Shown: in pieces, positions 30,667 through 40,468 of the stretch
How positions within the stretch are numbered: position 1 is the stretch's first letter
How the letters are laid out: each line of letters opens with the position of its first letter
Source of the DNA: Arthrobacter cavernae
Lineage (GTDB): Bacteria; Actinomycetota; Actinomycetes; Actinomycetales; Micrococcaceae
Reading direction: 5' to 3'
Assembly (NCBI RefSeq): GCF_017368795.1
Contig: NZ_JAFNLL010000004.1
Span: forward strand, 124,001 to 188,000
DNA: 64,000 bases
Program-made: the position numbers and the translations under genes
Notes under the pieces: generated by a model
Told to the model about the DNA's origin: nothing
Databases searched by the model: none
What the model saw: only the letters and a program-made list of their open reading frames with translations

Positions 30667-31890
30667 ATGGATGCAGTAAGCATCGTCGAAGGCGAAGTCC
30701 GGGAATTGATTCGTCGTCGCGGGCTGGATCCGTTGAAGCAGTCCGGCGAGGTGCACCGGCTGGTCGAGGCCGCGGTCAGTGACTACGACGAGCGCGCGCT
30801 GCTTGGCCCGCTGCCGCCGCTGGGACACCTCGAGAGTGCCCGGAAGTACGTGTTCGACGCCGTGGCCGGCTTCGGCGCTCTCCAGCCCCTTCTGGATGAT
30901 CCCACCATCGAAGAAGTCTGGCTCAATGCCCCCAACGAGGTCTACGTTGCCCGGAACGGCGAATCGGAACTGACCTCCATCATCCTGAGCGAGCAGCAGG
31001 TCCGCGATTTGGTGGAGCGCATGCTGAAGAGCTCGGGCCGCCGTCTGGACCTGTCTTCCCCGTTCGTGGATGCTGCCCTGCCGGACGGCTCGCGGCTCCA
31101 CGTCGTGATCCCAGACGTGACCAGGAAACACTGGGCAGTCAACATCCGTAAGTTTGTCGCCAAGGCCAGCCGGCTGGAGCATCTCGTGGAGCTGGGCACG
31201 TTGACGCCGCAGTCGGCACGGTTCCTGGGCGCCGCAGTGGCTAGCGGCCTCAACATTCTCGTCTCCGGCGCCACCCAGGCAGGCAAGACCACCATGCTCA
31301 ACTGCCTGGCTGCCAGCATCGGTTCGCGCGAACGCGTGATCACGGTCGAGGAAATCTTTGAGCTCCAGTTCCCGCTGCGTGACGTCGTCGGGCTCCAATG
31401 CCGGCAGGCCAACCTGGAAGGCGAGGGCGAGATCCCGCTTCGCAGGCTGGTCAAGGAAGCCCTCCGCATGCGGCCTGACCGGCTGGTGGTGGGCGAAGTC
31501 CGCGAGGCGGAGAGCCTCGACATGCTGATCGCGCTTAATTCAGGCCTTCCCGGCATGTGCACGGTCCACGCCAACTCGGCCCACGACGCCGTCACCAAGA
31601 TCTGCACGCTTCCCCTCCTCGCGGGCGAGAACATTTCAAGCGCCTTCGTGGTGCCCACTGTGGCATCATGCATCGACCTTGTGGTCCACTGCAGCCGGCA
31701 CGCCAACGGCAGGAGGCAGGTCACCGAAATCCTGTCCCTTGGCCGACGGGTGGAAAACGGCATCATCGAGTCTTCCACGGTTTTCGGCATGGTGGACGGA
31801 CAGCTTCAAGCCAAACCCAACTCCATGCCTGCGGCGGAGAAGTTCGCGCGGGCCGGATACGATGTCGCGGCGCTGCTGGAGCAGTACTGA
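30667..31890 (+). CDS. tadA: Tad/CpaF-type secretion ATPase
   Basis: A hexameric type II/IV secretion ATPase, about 407 residues. It has Walker A SGATQAGKTTM, the Asp-box-like VEEIFELQF, and RPDRLVVGEVREAESLDMLIALNSG covering the Walker B/His-box region. It powers assembly of Tad pili on the cytoplasmic face. ATG 30667 is preferred, but TTG 30655 with TGGAGG upstream is also possible. It is followed with one-base overlap by tadB and heads a seven-gene operon. Confidence 0.9.
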   Translation: MDAVSIVEGEVRELIRRRGLDPLKQSGEVHRLVEAAVSDYDERALLGPLPPLGHLESARKYVFDAVAGFGALQPLLDDPTIEEVWLNAPNEVYVARNGESELTSIILSEQQVRDLVERMLKSSGRRLDLSSPFVDAALPDGSRLHVVIPDVTRKHWAVNIRKFVAKASRLEHLVELGTLTPQSARFLGAAVASGLNILVSGATQAGKTTMLNCLAASIGSRERVITVEEIFELQFPLRDVVGLQCRQANLEGEGEIPLRRLVKEALRMRPDRLVVGEVREAESLDMLIALNSGLPGMCTVHANSAHDAVTKICTLPLLAGENISSAFVVPTVASCIDLVVHCSRHANGRRQVTEILSLGRRVENGIIESSTVFGMVDGQLQAKPNSMPAAEKFARAGYDVAALLEQY

Positions 31891-32744
31891 TGGCGCCGCT
31901 GCTGGGCGTGATCTGCGGCCTCGGGGTCTTCCTGATCTGGTGGTCGGCCTGGGAGCAGCCTGCGGTTTCCGTCCGGGAAGCGAAGCCCAAACGCCTCGAA
32001 ACCCTGCTCATGACGGCAGGCATTGAGAAGGTCACCGGAGCGGGACTTCTGGCCAGCTGTGCCGGGCTCGGCCTCTTCTCCTTGCTTGTCTTCTTCATTG
32101 TCACGGGATCCCCGCCGGTCTCGCTCTGCTTCGGGCTCTTCGGCGCCTGGCTGCCCATTGCCTTGGTCAGATGGCGGGCCCGCAAAAGGACGGCGATGCT
32201 CCGCCAACTTTGGCCCGACGTCGTCGATCACCTGCGCTCCGCCATCCGTGCGGGGCTCTCGCTTCCTGAAGCGATCATCCAGCTCGGATACAAAGGACCC
32301 GAGGAACTGCGCCACCTGTTCCTCGACTTCGGTGCCGACTACCGCTCGGGCGGACACTTTGATGCCGCCCTGGGCAAGCTTAAGGACCGTTTGGCCGACC
32401 CCGTCGCCGACCGCATCATCGAGGCACTCAGGATGACCCGCGAGGTGGGTGGATCCGATCTTGGGCGGCTTCTGGGAACACTGGCCGAATTCCTCCGGGA
32501 AAGCGCCAGGACACGTAGCGAGCTTGAGGCCAGGCAATCATGGACCGTCAACGCGGCCCGGCTTGCCGTGGCCGCGCCGTGGATTGTCCTGGTGGTGCTG
32601 GCCAGCCGTCCCGAGGCCATGCACGCCTACAACTCTGCCTTGGGCGCAGCGGTGCTGCTCGGCGGCTTGCTCATCTCGATGTTCTGCTACTCGGTCATGC
32701 TGCGCATTGGCGCCCTTCCCGAGGACGAAAGGGTGCTTCGATGA
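31890..32744 (+). CDS. tadB: Tad pilus platform protein TadB
   Basis: A 284-residue membrane protein of the GspF/TadB family. There are hydrophobic segments near residues 5-20 and 55-95, the conserved cytoplasmic region LRQLWPDVVDHLRSAIRAGLSLPEAI, and two C-terminal helices. With TadC it forms the inner-membrane platform that works with the ATPase. ATG 31890 overlaps the tadA stop by one base; the frame is open further upstream inside tadA but that is not used. Confidence 0.88.
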   Translation: MAPLLGVICGLGVFLIWWSAWEQPAVSVREAKPKRLETLLMTAGIEKVTGAGLLASCAGLGLFSLLVFFIVTGSPPVSLCFGLFGAWLPIALVRWRARKRTAMLRQLWPDVVDHLRSAIRAGLSLPEAIIQLGYKGPEELRHLFLDFGADYRSGGHFDAALGKLKDRLADPVADRIIEALRMTREVGGSDLGRLLGTLAEFLRESARTRSELEARQSWTVNAARLAVAAPWIVLVVLASRPEAMHAYNSALGAAVLLGGLLISMFCYSVMLRIGALPEDERVLR

Positions 32745-33682
32745 CCACCCTGACGGCCATCACGGTGCTTTGCGGGCTGCTCCTGGGAGCGGGCCTGTGG
32801 CTGGTCCTGGCCAGGCTGCCGTTCATGCGGGCAACCACGTTTATCGAGCGCATCGAGCCCCAGCTGAAATCGCAGAACCTCGAATCGCGCTTGCTGCGGT
32901 CCTCGAACCACAACATCACCCCGTTCGGACCACTGGAACGTATCCTGCGCCCCGTGGTCCAGGACGGGCTGCATTTCCTGGCCCGGTTCAACTTCGGATC
33001 CACGGCACTGAACAAGCGTCTCGCCCAGGCAGGCTCCGGCAAGGCAGCGCTCGACTTTCGGGCCGAGCAGCTCCTATGGGCTGCCTGCGGTTTTGTGGTC
33101 GCGGTGCTGTTTGTTGTCTTCAGCGCAGCTGCCGGGCGCTTCAGCCCCGTGTTGGCGGTGGTTTCCGTCGTCGGCTCCGCATTCGGCGGATTCCTCCTCC
33201 GCGACTACATCCTGGGCGTCCAGATCAAACGCCGCGAGGCCAGGATGCTGGCAGAATTCCCGAGCCTCGCCGAACTGATGGCCTTGGCCGTCAGCGCAGG
33301 GGAGAGCGCCATGGGTGCGTTGGACCGAGTGTGCCGCAGCGCCCGCGGCGAACTTGCCAAGGAGTTCTCCCTGGTGCTGGCGGACACGAGAGCCGGCAAG
33401 CCCCTTGTAGAGGCGCTGCAGGAATTCTCGTCCAGGACCGAACTGCCGCCCTTGGTCCGCTTTGTTGACGGACTGGTGGTCGCCATCGAACGGGGCACCC
33501 CGCTGGCCGACGTGCTCCGTGCACAGGCCGCGGATGTCCGGGACGCCTCCAAACGCGAGCTCATGGAATCGGCCGGCCGCAAGGAAATCGGCATGATGGT
33601 GCCCTTGGTCTTCGGGGTGCTGCCACTGACTGTGCTTTTCGCCGCCTTCCCGGCGATCGCTGCACTGCAAATGAATCTTTGA
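32741..33682 (+). CDS. tadC: Tad pilus platform protein TadC
   Basis: A 313-residue GspF-domain membrane protein with an N-terminal helix, a pair of helices around 110-150 and a C-terminal helix. The cytoplasmic region LAEFPSLAELMALAVSAGESAMGAL and the SAGRKEIGMMVPLVFGVLPLTVLF ending are typical of TadC. It overlaps tadB by ATGA. Confidence 0.88.
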   Translation: MTTLTAITVLCGLLLGAGLWLVLARLPFMRATTFIERIEPQLKSQNLESRLLRSSNHNITPFGPLERILRPVVQDGLHFLARFNFGSTALNKRLAQAGSGKAALDFRAEQLLWAACGFVVAVLFVVFSAAAGRFSPVLAVVSVVGSAFGGFLLRDYILGVQIKRREARMLAEFPSLAELMALAVSAGESAMGALDRVCRSARGELAKEFSLVLADTRAGKPLVEALQEFSSRTELPPLVRFVDGLVVAIERGTPLADVLRAQAADVRDASKRELMESAGRKEIGMMVPLVFGVLPLTVLFAAFPAIAALQMNL

Positions 33683-33716
33683 CCAGGCAGACGCCACACA
33701 CAGAAATGGGAACCAC

Positions 33717-33962
33717 ATGAAGAAGATTGGGCTCCACAGCCTGTTGATCGCGCTGACCATGTTGGTCTGGCCGCTTACTGCCAGAATCAACACGGCGTTG
33801 GGGAGGGGAGCAGCAGCCACGGACCACCGCGAAAGGGGAGACGTCCCCGGCTGGGTCATGATCACGCTGATGTCAGCGGTGCTCGTCGCAGGCTTGCTGG
33901 CCGTGGCCACGCCTGCCCTCGAAGGCCTTTTCAATCAGGCCATGGACAAGGTCGGCAAGTAG
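33717..33962 (+). CDS. Small Flp-like membrane protein
   Basis: An 81-residue protein with two hydrophobic segments: one right after the start (LHSLLIALTMLVWPL) and one at 47-65 (WVMITLMSAVLVAGLLAVA) preceded by ERGDVPG. Position and size fit the major-pilin slot of a Tad operon, but the usual glycine-x4-EY/EF Flp processing site is not obvious, so pilin identity is an inference. It starts at ATG 33717 after tadC with a short gap. Confidence 0.7.
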   Translation: MKKIGLHSLLIALTMLVWPLTARINTALGRGAAATDHRERGDVPGWVMITLMSAVLVAGLLAVATPALEGLFNQAMDKVGK

Positions 33963-33965
33963 GCG

Positions 33966-34394
33966 ATGCCCGGACACAGGACGGATCCCGGAGGAAAGGC
34001 TGAATCCGCCCCCGCTCGCACCAGCCCGGACGAACGGGGATCCGCCGTGGTCGACTTCGTGATGGTCGGCGCCCTCGTCACTGTGTTCTTCCTGGCGATC
34101 ATCCAACTGACGCTCGTGCTGCATATCCGCAACACGCTCATCGATGCCGCCTCCTCCGGCGCGCGGCATGGTGCGCTCGCCGACAGGACCCCCGCCGACG
34201 CCCGGGAACGCACCGCCGGACTGATCGGTACTGCCCTCAACGGTGAATTCGCCAGGGACATCACGACGGCGGAAGCCACCTTCCAGGGCGTCCGCACCCT
34301 GGAGGTCACCGTCAGGGCGCCGCTGCCGGTCATTGGGCTGATCGGTCCCGCCGCCGTCCTGGAGGTGAAGGGCCATGCTGCTGTCTCCGGCTGA
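33966..34394 (+). CDS. TadE-like minor pilin
   Basis: A 142-residue protein with a hydrophilic start, then DERGSAVVDFVMVGALVTVFFLAIIQLTLVL near residues 24-54. This is the TadE pattern of a charged residue block and a glycine before one helix. The remainder is extracytoplasmic. It lies three bases after the Flp-like gene and overlaps the next gene by 20 bases. Confidence 0.8.
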   Translation: MPGHRTDPGGKAESAPARTSPDERGSAVVDFVMVGALVTVFFLAIIQLTLVLHIRNTLIDAASSGARHGALADRTPADARERTAGLIGTALNGEFARDITTAEATFQGVRTLEVTVRAPLPVIGLIGPAAVLEVKGHAAVSG

Positions 34395-34881
34395 TGTGTC
34401 CGCCGCCGTCGCCGCCCGCTGCCGTGTTGCGCTGTGCCGTCCCGGCCCCGAGGACACTAACAGGCCAGGGCATGAGGAAGGCAGCGCCGTGGTGGAGTTC
34501 ACGTTCCTGGCACTGCTGCTCATGGTGCCTGTGGTCTACTTCATCGTCACGGTCGGCCAGCTCCAGGGCGGCTCCTTCGCCGTCGTCGGTGCGGCAGACC
34601 AAGCAGCAAAGGTCTTCGTCGCGCAGCCCGACGCCGGCAAAGCCCAGGCAGCGGCCGAACAAGCCGCCCTGATCGCCCTTGCTGACCACGGACACGGAGC
34701 CGAACGTGCCGCCGTCGACATCAGCTGCGACCGCAGCGACTGCCTGTCCGCAGGCGCCGCCGTCACGGCCACTGTCCGCCTGACGGTACCGCTGCCCATG
34801 GTGCCGTATGGCGACACACTCAACCTGGATGCCGGCCACCTCACGGCCTCGGCCACCCAGATCGTGGGGCGGTTCCGGTGA
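34375..34881 (+). CDS. TadE-like minor pilin, second
   Basis: A 168-residue protein with GSAVVEFTFLALLLMVPVVYFIVTV as the TadE-type helix and a soluble C-terminal part holding a CDRSDC cysteine pair. It overlaps both neighbours, indicating tight coupling in the operon. Its exact place in the pilus is unknown. Confidence 0.78.
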   Translation: MLLSPADVSAAVAARCRVALCRPGPEDTNRPGHEEGSAVVEFTFLALLLMVPVVYFIVTVGQLQGGSFAVVGAADQAAKVFVAQPDAGKAQAAAEQAALIALADHGHGAERAAVDISCDRSDCLSAGAAVTATVRLTVPLPMVPYGDTLNLDAGHLTASATQIVGRFR

Positions 34882-35405
34882 CGGGCCGCGGATCAAGGGG
34901 ACCCGAGCCAAGGGGACCCGAGCTCGGAGGGCCGGAGTCGAACGGTGCGGAGCCCGGCGGACGCGGCCGAACCGGCAACGAAGACGGCCAGATGATGCTC
35001 CTGATTGTGGGCTTTGTCCTGATAGCCCTGCTCCTCGCCACCGTGGTCACCGCGGTTTCTGCCGTCTACATCGAGCACAAGAAGCTGCTCTCAATGGCCG
35101 ACGGCGCCTCGGTGGCCGCCGCCGACAGCTACACCCTGGGGCAGCTCGAAGGCGCAGCCGGTGAACCCAGCGCGCTGCTCAACGGTGAGCGCGTACGCAA
35201 CGTCACGCAGAGCTATCTCACCTTGAACAGCGCCTACTCGCGCTTTGACCGGCTGGCCATTGCCGCCGGAACCGGGAGCCCGGACAGCGCTACGGCCGAG
35301 GTTGTTCTCAGCGCAGTGGCGCATCCACCTGTGGTCAGTTTCCTGTTGCCCGACGGAGTCCTCATTGAAGCACGGTCCACTGCCAGATCACGGCTCATCC
35401 GATAG
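34878..35405 (+). CDS. TadG-like pilus assembly protein
   Basis: A 175-residue protein with a Gly/Pro/Glu-rich N-terminus, then NEDGQMMLLIVGFVLIALLLATVVTAVSAVYIEHKKLL, a TadG-type helix followed by a region rich in small residues (MADGASVAAADSY) like the Flp-associated N-terminal domain. It starts at GTG 34878 overlapping the previous stop and is the last gene of the tad operon. It is short for TadG, which often carries an added von Willebrand domain. Confidence 0.75.
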   Translation: MTGRGSRGPEPRGPELGGPESNGAEPGGRGRTGNEDGQMMLLIVGFVLIALLLATVVTAVSAVYIEHKKLLSMADGASVAAADSYTLGQLEGAAGEPSALLNGERVRNVTQSYLTLNSAYSRFDRLAIAAGTGSPDSATAEVVLSAVAHPPVVSFLLPDGVLIEARSTARSRLIR

Positions 35406-35460
35406 CCGGTCCGCGGCCGTCATATGCCCGGCTCTGGGCAGGGGAGCATGGTGGATGGCG

Positions 35461-35466
35461 TAGGCT
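35461..35466 (+). promoter_or_regulatory. Candidate -10 element just before prfB
   Basis: TAGGCT fits the actinobacterial TANNNT -10 pattern and ends nine bases before ATG 35476. No Shine-Dalgarno is visible, so the prfB transcript may start at or very near the start codon. No good -35 is seen. Confidence 0.4.
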
Positions 35467-35475
35467 TGATAGACC

Positions 35476-36591
35476 ATGGCTCAGATTGATTTTCCCGCAG
35501 AGATCCGCGCGCTTCGCGCCACCTACAGCTCCATCGAGAACGTTTCCGATGTTGAGGCGATCAAGGCAGACATTGCCGAGCTGAGCGAAATGGCCGGTGT
35601 CCCGGACCTGTGGGACGATCCTGCCGCGGCGCAGAAGATCACGTCCAGGCTCTCGCACCGCCAGTCGGAGCTGGAGCGGCTGACGACGCTCGCAGCCCGC
35701 ATTGACGATCTTGAGGTCCTGGTGGAGCTTGGCCAGGACGAAGGCGATGAGGACTCGATGGCTGAGGCCGCCAAGGAACTTGAATCGGTCCGCAAGTCCC
35801 TGACTGATCTGGAAGTCGTCACCCTGCTTTCGGGCGAATACGACGAGCGCGAGGCCGTGGTGACCATCCGCGCCGGCGCCGGCGGCGTGGACGCGGCCGA
35901 CTTCGCCGAAATGCTGATGCGCATGTACCTGCGCTGGGCCGAGCGCCACGGCTACCCGACCACCGTCATGGACACGTCCTACGCCGAAGAGGCCGGCCTG
36001 AAGTCGGCCACCTTCGAAGTCAAAGCCCCCTACGCCTTCGGCACGCTCAGCGTGGAGGCAGGCACGCACCGTTTGGTCCGGATCAGCCCTTTCGACAACC
36101 AGGGCCGCCGCCAGACGTCTTTTGCCGCCGTCGAGGTCATCCCGCTGATCGAACAGACCGACTCCATTGAGATCCCGGACAACGAAATCCGCGTGGACGT
36201 CTTCCGGTCCTCGGGCCCGGGCGGCCAGTCGGTCAACACCACGGACTCCGCCGTCCGCCTGACGCACATCCCCACCGGGATCGTCGTATCGATGCAGAAC
36301 GAGAAATCCCAGCTGCAGAACCGTGCGGCCGCCATGCGTGTGCTCCAGTCCCGCCTCCTCCTCGTCAAGAAGGAACAGGAAGATGCCGAAAAGAAGGCCT
36401 TCGCCGGCGACGTCAAGGCTTCCTGGGGCGACCAGATGCGCTCCTATGTCCTGAACCCGTACCAGATGGTCAAGGATCTGCGTACCGAGCACGAAGTGGG
36501 CAACACCTCCGCAGTGCTCGACGGCGACATCGACGACTTCATCGACGCCGGTATCCGCTGGCGCACAGAGAACCGCAACACCGCCAGCTAG
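35476..36591 (+). CDS. prfB: Peptide chain release factor 2
   Basis: A 371-residue class I release factor. The peptidyl-hydrolysis motif GGQ is in [14 protein letters not shown], and the SPF tripeptide that reads UGA/UAA is in [12 protein letters not shown]. The gene is a single uninterrupted frame from ATG, without the in-frame UGA and +1 frameshift that autoregulate RF2 in most bacteria; actinobacterial prfB usually lacks it. It ends about 150 bases before ftsE. Confidence 0.96.
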   Translation: MAQIDFPAEIRALRATYSSIENVSDVEAIKADIAELSEMAGVPDLWDDPAAAQKITSRLSHRQSELERLTTLAARIDDLEVLVELGQDEGDEDSMAEAAKELESVRKSLTDLEVVTLLSGEYDEREAVVTIRAGAGGVDAADFAEMLMRMYLRWAERHGYPTTVMDTSYAEEAGLKSATFEVKAPYAFGTLSVEAGTHRLVRISPFDNQGRRQTSFAAVEVIPLIEQTDSIEIPDNEIRVDVFRSSGPGGQSVNTTDSAVRLTHIPTGIVVSMQNEKSQLQNRAAAMRVLQSRLLLVKKEQEDAEKKAFAGDVKASWGDQMRSYVLNPYQMVKDLRTEHEVGNTSAVLDGDIDDFIDAGIRWRTENRNTAS

Positions 36592-36744
36592 CAGCGATTG
36601 GCGACACGCCCCGGAATCCCCGTGTTTCGCGGACCCGGCCTGCGTATAGTCGAGGAGCCGGTGCTCTCTTTCCCCCACCTAAAGCCCCTGCGCCGGCTGT
36701 TGGACTGCGCCATGAGCGACGTCCGGCGGGGGTTCTGAAAAGCC

Positions 36745-37509
36745 ATGATCAGATTTGAGAATGTCACCAAGGTCTACGAGCAGAACGCCAGGCCGGCGCT
36801 CGACTCCGTCAGCCTCGAGATCAACCGCGGCGAGTTCACCTTCCTTGTGGGTGCCTCGGGCTCCGGTAAGTCGACGTTTCTGCGGCTGATCCTGAAAGAG
36901 GACCGGGCCACCTCCGGTTCGGTGTACGTGGCCGGACAGAACGTTGCCAACATTTCCAGCTGGCGCGTCCCCAAACTCCGCCGCGGCATTGGCGTCGTTT
37001 TCCAGGACTTCCGCCTGCTGCCGCAGAAGAATGTCTTTGCCAATGTGGCCTTCGCCATGCAGGTCATCGGCAAGAGCCGTTCGGTCATCCGTGAAACGGT
37101 TCCGGAAGTGCTGAAAACTGTTGGCCTGGAGGGCAAAGAACGCCGCATGCCGCACGAGCTCTCCGGCGGCGAGCAGCAGCGTGTGGCGATCGCCCGCGCC
37201 GTGGTCAACCGGCCCGGCATTCTGCTGGCAGACGAGCCTACCGGCAACCTGGACCCCATCACGTCCATGGGCATCATGGGTGTCCTGGACAAGATCAACC
37301 AGAACGGCACCACTGTTGTGATGGCAACGCACGACGACGACATCGTCAATGAAATGCGCCGCCGCGTGGTGGAACTCAAGGACGGCACCGTGATCCGCGA
37401 TGAAGCCAAGGCCCTCTACACCTCGATGATCCCGGTGGTGGGGGAGTCCCGGCGGCTCCGCGATGCCAGTGGCGAAGAGCTGGTCCGTGCGCAGGGAGGC
37501 CAGCTGTGA
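36745..37509 (+). CDS. ftsE: Cell division ATP-binding protein FtsE
   Basis: A 254-residue ABC ATPase with Walker [10 protein letters not shown], signature [14 protein letters not shown] and Walker [14 protein letters not shown]. FtsE with FtsX controls septal peptidoglycan hydrolases during division. It overlaps ftsX by GTGA and is followed by a coiled-coil M23 peptidase, the partner expected to be activated by FtsEX. Confidence 0.95.
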   Translation: MIRFENVTKVYEQNARPALDSVSLEINRGEFTFLVGASGSGKSTFLRLILKEDRATSGSVYVAGQNVANISSWRVPKLRRGIGVVFQDFRLLPQKNVFANVAFAMQVIGKSRSVIRETVPEVLKTVGLEGKERRMPHELSGGEQQRVAIARAVVNRPGILLADEPTGNLDPITSMGIMGVLDKINQNGTTVVMATHDDDIVNEMRRRVVELKDGTVIRDEAKALYTSMIPVVGESRRLRDASGEELVRAQGGQL

Positions 37510-38420
37510 GGCTTGCGTTCATCCTCGGTGAAATCGGAAGCGGCCTCCGCCGCAACCTGTCCATGGTGGTCTCGGTGGTCCTGGTGACCTTTGTATCCCT
37601 GACCTTCGTGGGCGCCGCCGGCATGCTGCAGATGCAGATCAACCAGATGAAGGGCTTCTGGTACGACAAAGTCCAGGTAGCCGTCTTCCTCTGCAATGAC
37701 GGCTCGACGGCCGTTGGCTGCGCCTCCGGCCCGGCCACGAAGGAGCAGCAGGCCAACCTCCAGTCCATGCTCGAATCCCCGGCGGTCAAGCAGTACATCA
37801 ACGACTTCCAGTTCGAATCCCAGGGCGAGGCGTACGCGCACTTCAAGGAGCAGTTTTCCAACTCCCCGATTGTTGATTCCGTGAGCGAGGACCAGCTCCC
37901 AGCGTCCTTCCGCATCAACATGAAGAACCCGGAGAAATACCAGATCATCAGCGAGACGTTTTCCTCGCAGCCCGGTGTCGAGACCGTGAGCGACCAGAGG
38001 CAGGTCCTTGAACGGATCTTCGCCTGGATGAACGGTGCCTCGGTCGCTGCTGTGGGAGTCGCTGCGATCATGATCTTCTGCGCAGTCCTGCTGATCACCA
38101 CGACGATCCGGCTCTCCGCGTTCAGCCGTCGACGGGAAACCGGCATCATGAGGCTGGTGGGCGCGTCCAAGACCGTCATCCAGCTGCCCTTCATCCTCGA
38201 AGGCGTCATCGCAGCGGTGGTGGGCGCGGTGCTGGCCTCAGTCACGCTGTGGCTCATGGCCCACTTCTGGTTGAACGGGGACCTGTCCAGGCAGTTCCTG
38301 AACACACCCTTCATCTCATCTGCCCAGGTTCTGGTGATCGCTCCGGTGCTCATAGCACTCGGCGGCGGCCTAGCCGGAATATCCTCCCTGCTGACCCTTC
38401 GCCGGTACGTGAAGGTCTAG
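37506..38420 (+). CDS. ftsX: Cell division permease-like protein FtsX
   Basis: A 304-residue membrane protein with one helix after residue 18, a large extracytoplasmic loop through about residue 165, and three C-terminal helices, the standard FtsX plan. The loop region [18 protein letters not shown] is characteristic of actinobacterial FtsX. The loop contacts the periplasmic hydrolase. It starts at GTG 37506. Confidence 0.94.
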   Translation: MRLAFILGEIGSGLRRNLSMVVSVVLVTFVSLTFVGAAGMLQMQINQMKGFWYDKVQVAVFLCNDGSTAVGCASGPATKEQQANLQSMLESPAVKQYINDFQFESQGEAYAHFKEQFSNSPIVDSVSEDQLPASFRINMKNPEKYQIISETFSSQPGVETVSDQRQVLERIFAWMNGASVAAVGVAAIMIFCAVLLITTTIRLSAFSRRRETGIMRLVGASKTVIQLPFILEGVIAAVVGAVLASVTLWLMAHFWLNGDLSRQFLNTPFISSAQVLVIAPVLIALGGGLAGISSLLTLRRYVKV

Positions 38421-38421
38421 C

Positions 38422-39864
38422 GTGAAAAACAGTGCTGACAACCGTAAAGGAATCCTGATGACCGCGCTCAAGCTGAAGTCTCTGCACGGGGGCCGCTTGG
38501 CCGGCCGGGCCCGGATACTCGGCGCCACCCTGGTAGTCGGCCTCGCGGTGAGCATGGGGGCCGCGGCCCCGGTGGCGCGCGCAGACAATCTTGAAGACCA
38601 GCAGGCCGCGCTGCAAGCTGAGGCCGCCAGGGTTGAGCAGTCACTGGAGTTCGTGGATTCCAAGATCGCCAAGGCCGCCGGGGACCTGGTGATGTACCAG
38701 GGCCAGCTCCCCGGGGCACAGCAGGCGCTGCTGGAGGCCCAGGGCCGGGTTGCAGGTGCCGTCAAGGAAGTCGAGGCCCTCGCGGCCCGGGTGGATCTGG
38801 CCCAGCAGAACAAGGCCAAGATCACTGAACAGCTTGAGAACGACAAGCAGAAGATCAGCGACACCAAGAAACTGATCGGACAGATCGCCTCGCAGGCCTA
38901 CAAGTCCGGCGGCGTGCCCACCAACATCGCCCTGCTGTTCGGCTCCAACGATTCCGGCAACCTGACCGAATCCATGGACCTCGCCGACCAAGCGATGCGA
39001 AGCCAGAACGCGGCGATGAACAAGCTCACGCAGCAGAACGCCACCAACGTCAACTCCCAGGCGAGGCTTGCCGCCGTCGAGGAGGAAATCAAGGACCTGA
39101 AGTCCAAGGCCGATGCCGCCCTGGAGCGGGAGAAGGCTGCCCGCGATGAGGCCGCCGCCAAGAAGGCGGAAGTTGACCGCCTCATCGATGACACCACACG
39201 GCTGAATGCCCAGTTGCAGGCGGCCAAGCCGGGCATCGAGAACGACCTCCGGCGGGTCAAGGCTGCCCAGGACGCGGTGGCGGCCGAGATTGTGGAGCGC
39301 GACCGCAAGCTCCGCGAAGCATGGGAGGCAGAACAGCGCCGGATCGCCGAGGCTGCGGCCGCCGCAGCTGCGGCCGCTGCTGCGGCGCAGGGTCAGGCGC
39401 CGCCTCCCGTGGTGGATTTTGTTCCGCCGATCGGCTCGCCGTCGGCCTTCGGCCTGCGCCACCCCTTCGCCGGCATTCCCATCACTTCCGGCTTTGGCTG
39501 GCGCGCCACACCGCCGGGCACCATCGACTTCTACGGCACGGGCGGTTACATGCACGCGGGCATCGACTTCGGTGCGCCGTGCGGCACCCCTGTCTATGCC
39601 GCTGCCGCGGGTACTGTTTTCTCCTCCGGCTGGGGTAACGACGGCGGCGGATACCGGGTGAAGATCTCGCACGGTGTGATGGCTGGCAACTCGCTGACGA
39701 CGATCTATTACCACAACTCAAGCGTGACCGTCTCGAGCGGCCAGCACGTGAGTCAGGGCCAGCTGATCGCCTACTCCGGAACCACCGGCAACTCCACCGG
39801 GTGCCACTCGCACTTCGAGACAGTCCTGAATGGGCAGTGGGTAGATCCCATGACGCTCCTCTAG
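38422..39864 (+). CDS. Coiled-coil M23 peptidoglycan endopeptidase, EnvC/NlpD-like
   Basis: A 480-residue secreted protein: signal peptide (cut near ARADN, about residue 54), a long coiled coil to about residue 315 including an alanine run, a proline linker, then an M23 LytM domain. Zinc ligands are visible in MHAGIDFGAPCGTPVYA (H and D) and CHSHFETVL (HxH). It directly follows ftsX, so it is the likely hydrolase controlled by FtsEX. The start is uncertain: GTG 38422 (GAAGG upstream) or ATG 38458 (AAAGGA upstream); both leave a signal peptide. Confidence 0.9.
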   Translation: MKNSADNRKGILMTALKLKSLHGGRLAGRARILGATLVVGLAVSMGAAAPVARADNLEDQQAALQAEAARVEQSLEFVDSKIAKAAGDLVMYQGQLPGAQQALLEAQGRVAGAVKEVEALAARVDLAQQNKAKITEQLENDKQKISDTKKLIGQIASQAYKSGGVPTNIALLFGSNDSGNLTESMDLADQAMRSQNAAMNKLTQQNATNVNSQARLAAVEEEIKDLKSKADAALEREKAARDEAAAKKAEVDRLIDDTTRLNAQLQAAKPGIENDLRRVKAAQDAVAAEIVERDRKLREAWEAEQRRIAEAAAAAAAAAAAAQGQAPPPVVDFVPPIGSPSAFGLRHPFAGIPITSGFGWRATPPGTIDFYGTGGYMHAGIDFGAPCGTPVYAAAAGTVFSSGWGNDGGGYRVKISHGVMAGNSLTTIYYHNSSVTVSSGQHVSQGQLIAYSGTTGNSTGCHSHFETVLNGQWVDPMTLL

Positions 39865-39931
39865 TCCATTCCGGGCTGTTCCGGCGCTGGCGTAAACTAG
39901 TAGCAATCTGCAATTGACAAGGAGTTCTACC

Positions 39932-40402
39932 GTGCCCAAGGAAAGTGGCCGTAAGGTAGTGGCCACCAATCGGAAGGCCCGGCATAACTACCATGTCCTC
40001 GACACCTATGAGGCCGGCATCGCCCTCATGGGAACCGAGGTGAAGTCCCTCCGCGAAGGCCACGCCTCCATGGTGGATGGCTTCTGCACGTTCTATAACG
40101 ATGAACTGTGGATGGAGGGCATCCACATCCCCGAGTACAACCAGGGGAGCTGGACCAACCACGCCGCTCGCCGCCGTCGGAAGCTGTTGTTGCACCGCGA
40201 GGAGCTCAACAAGATCTCCGTGAAGATCCGAGAGTCCGGCTTCACGGTGGTCCCGCTGCAGCTGTATTTCCTCGACGGCCGGGCCAAAGTGGAAATCGCG
40301 ATTGCCCGCGGTAAGAAGGACTACGACAAGCGCCAGACGCTGCGCGAGCAGCAGGACAAGCGCGAGTCGCTGCGCGAACTGCGGGAGCGCAACCGCCGTT
40401 AG
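39932..40402 (+). CDS. smpB: SsrA-binding protein SmpB
   Basis: A 156-residue protein that binds tmRNA and brings it to stalled ribosomes. Family motifs: ATNRKARHNYHVLDTYEAGI, GTEVKSLREG, FLDGRAKVEIAIARGKKDYDKR and a basic C-terminal tail. The start is GTG 39932 with AAGGAG upstream; the frame extends back to TTG 39914 but without a ribosome site. The ssrA gene follows about 130 bases downstream. Confidence 0.96.
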   Translation: MPKESGRKVVATNRKARHNYHVLDTYEAGIALMGTEVKSLREGHASMVDGFCTFYNDELWMEGIHIPEYNQGSWTNHAARRRRKLLLHREELNKISVKIRESGFTVVPLQLYFLDGRAKVEIAIARGKKDYDKRQTLREQQDKRESLRELRERNRR

Positions 40403-40442
40403 CTGCTATCGGCGCCGTGCCTCTGAGGATGGCCGTGTCCCG

Positions 40443-40468
40443 GGAATGATCCGTGCCGTTGATGCGTT
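40443..40468 (+). promoter_or_regulatory. Candidate SigR promoter for ssrA
   Basis: GGAAT (40443-40447) and GTT (40466-40468) are separated by exactly 18 bases, the SigR/SigH consensus spacing. The G before GGAAT also fits. A vegetative-looking -10, TATGAT, overlaps its end at 40468-40473. The mature tmRNA 5' end lies about 65 bases downstream. Confidence 0.65.
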
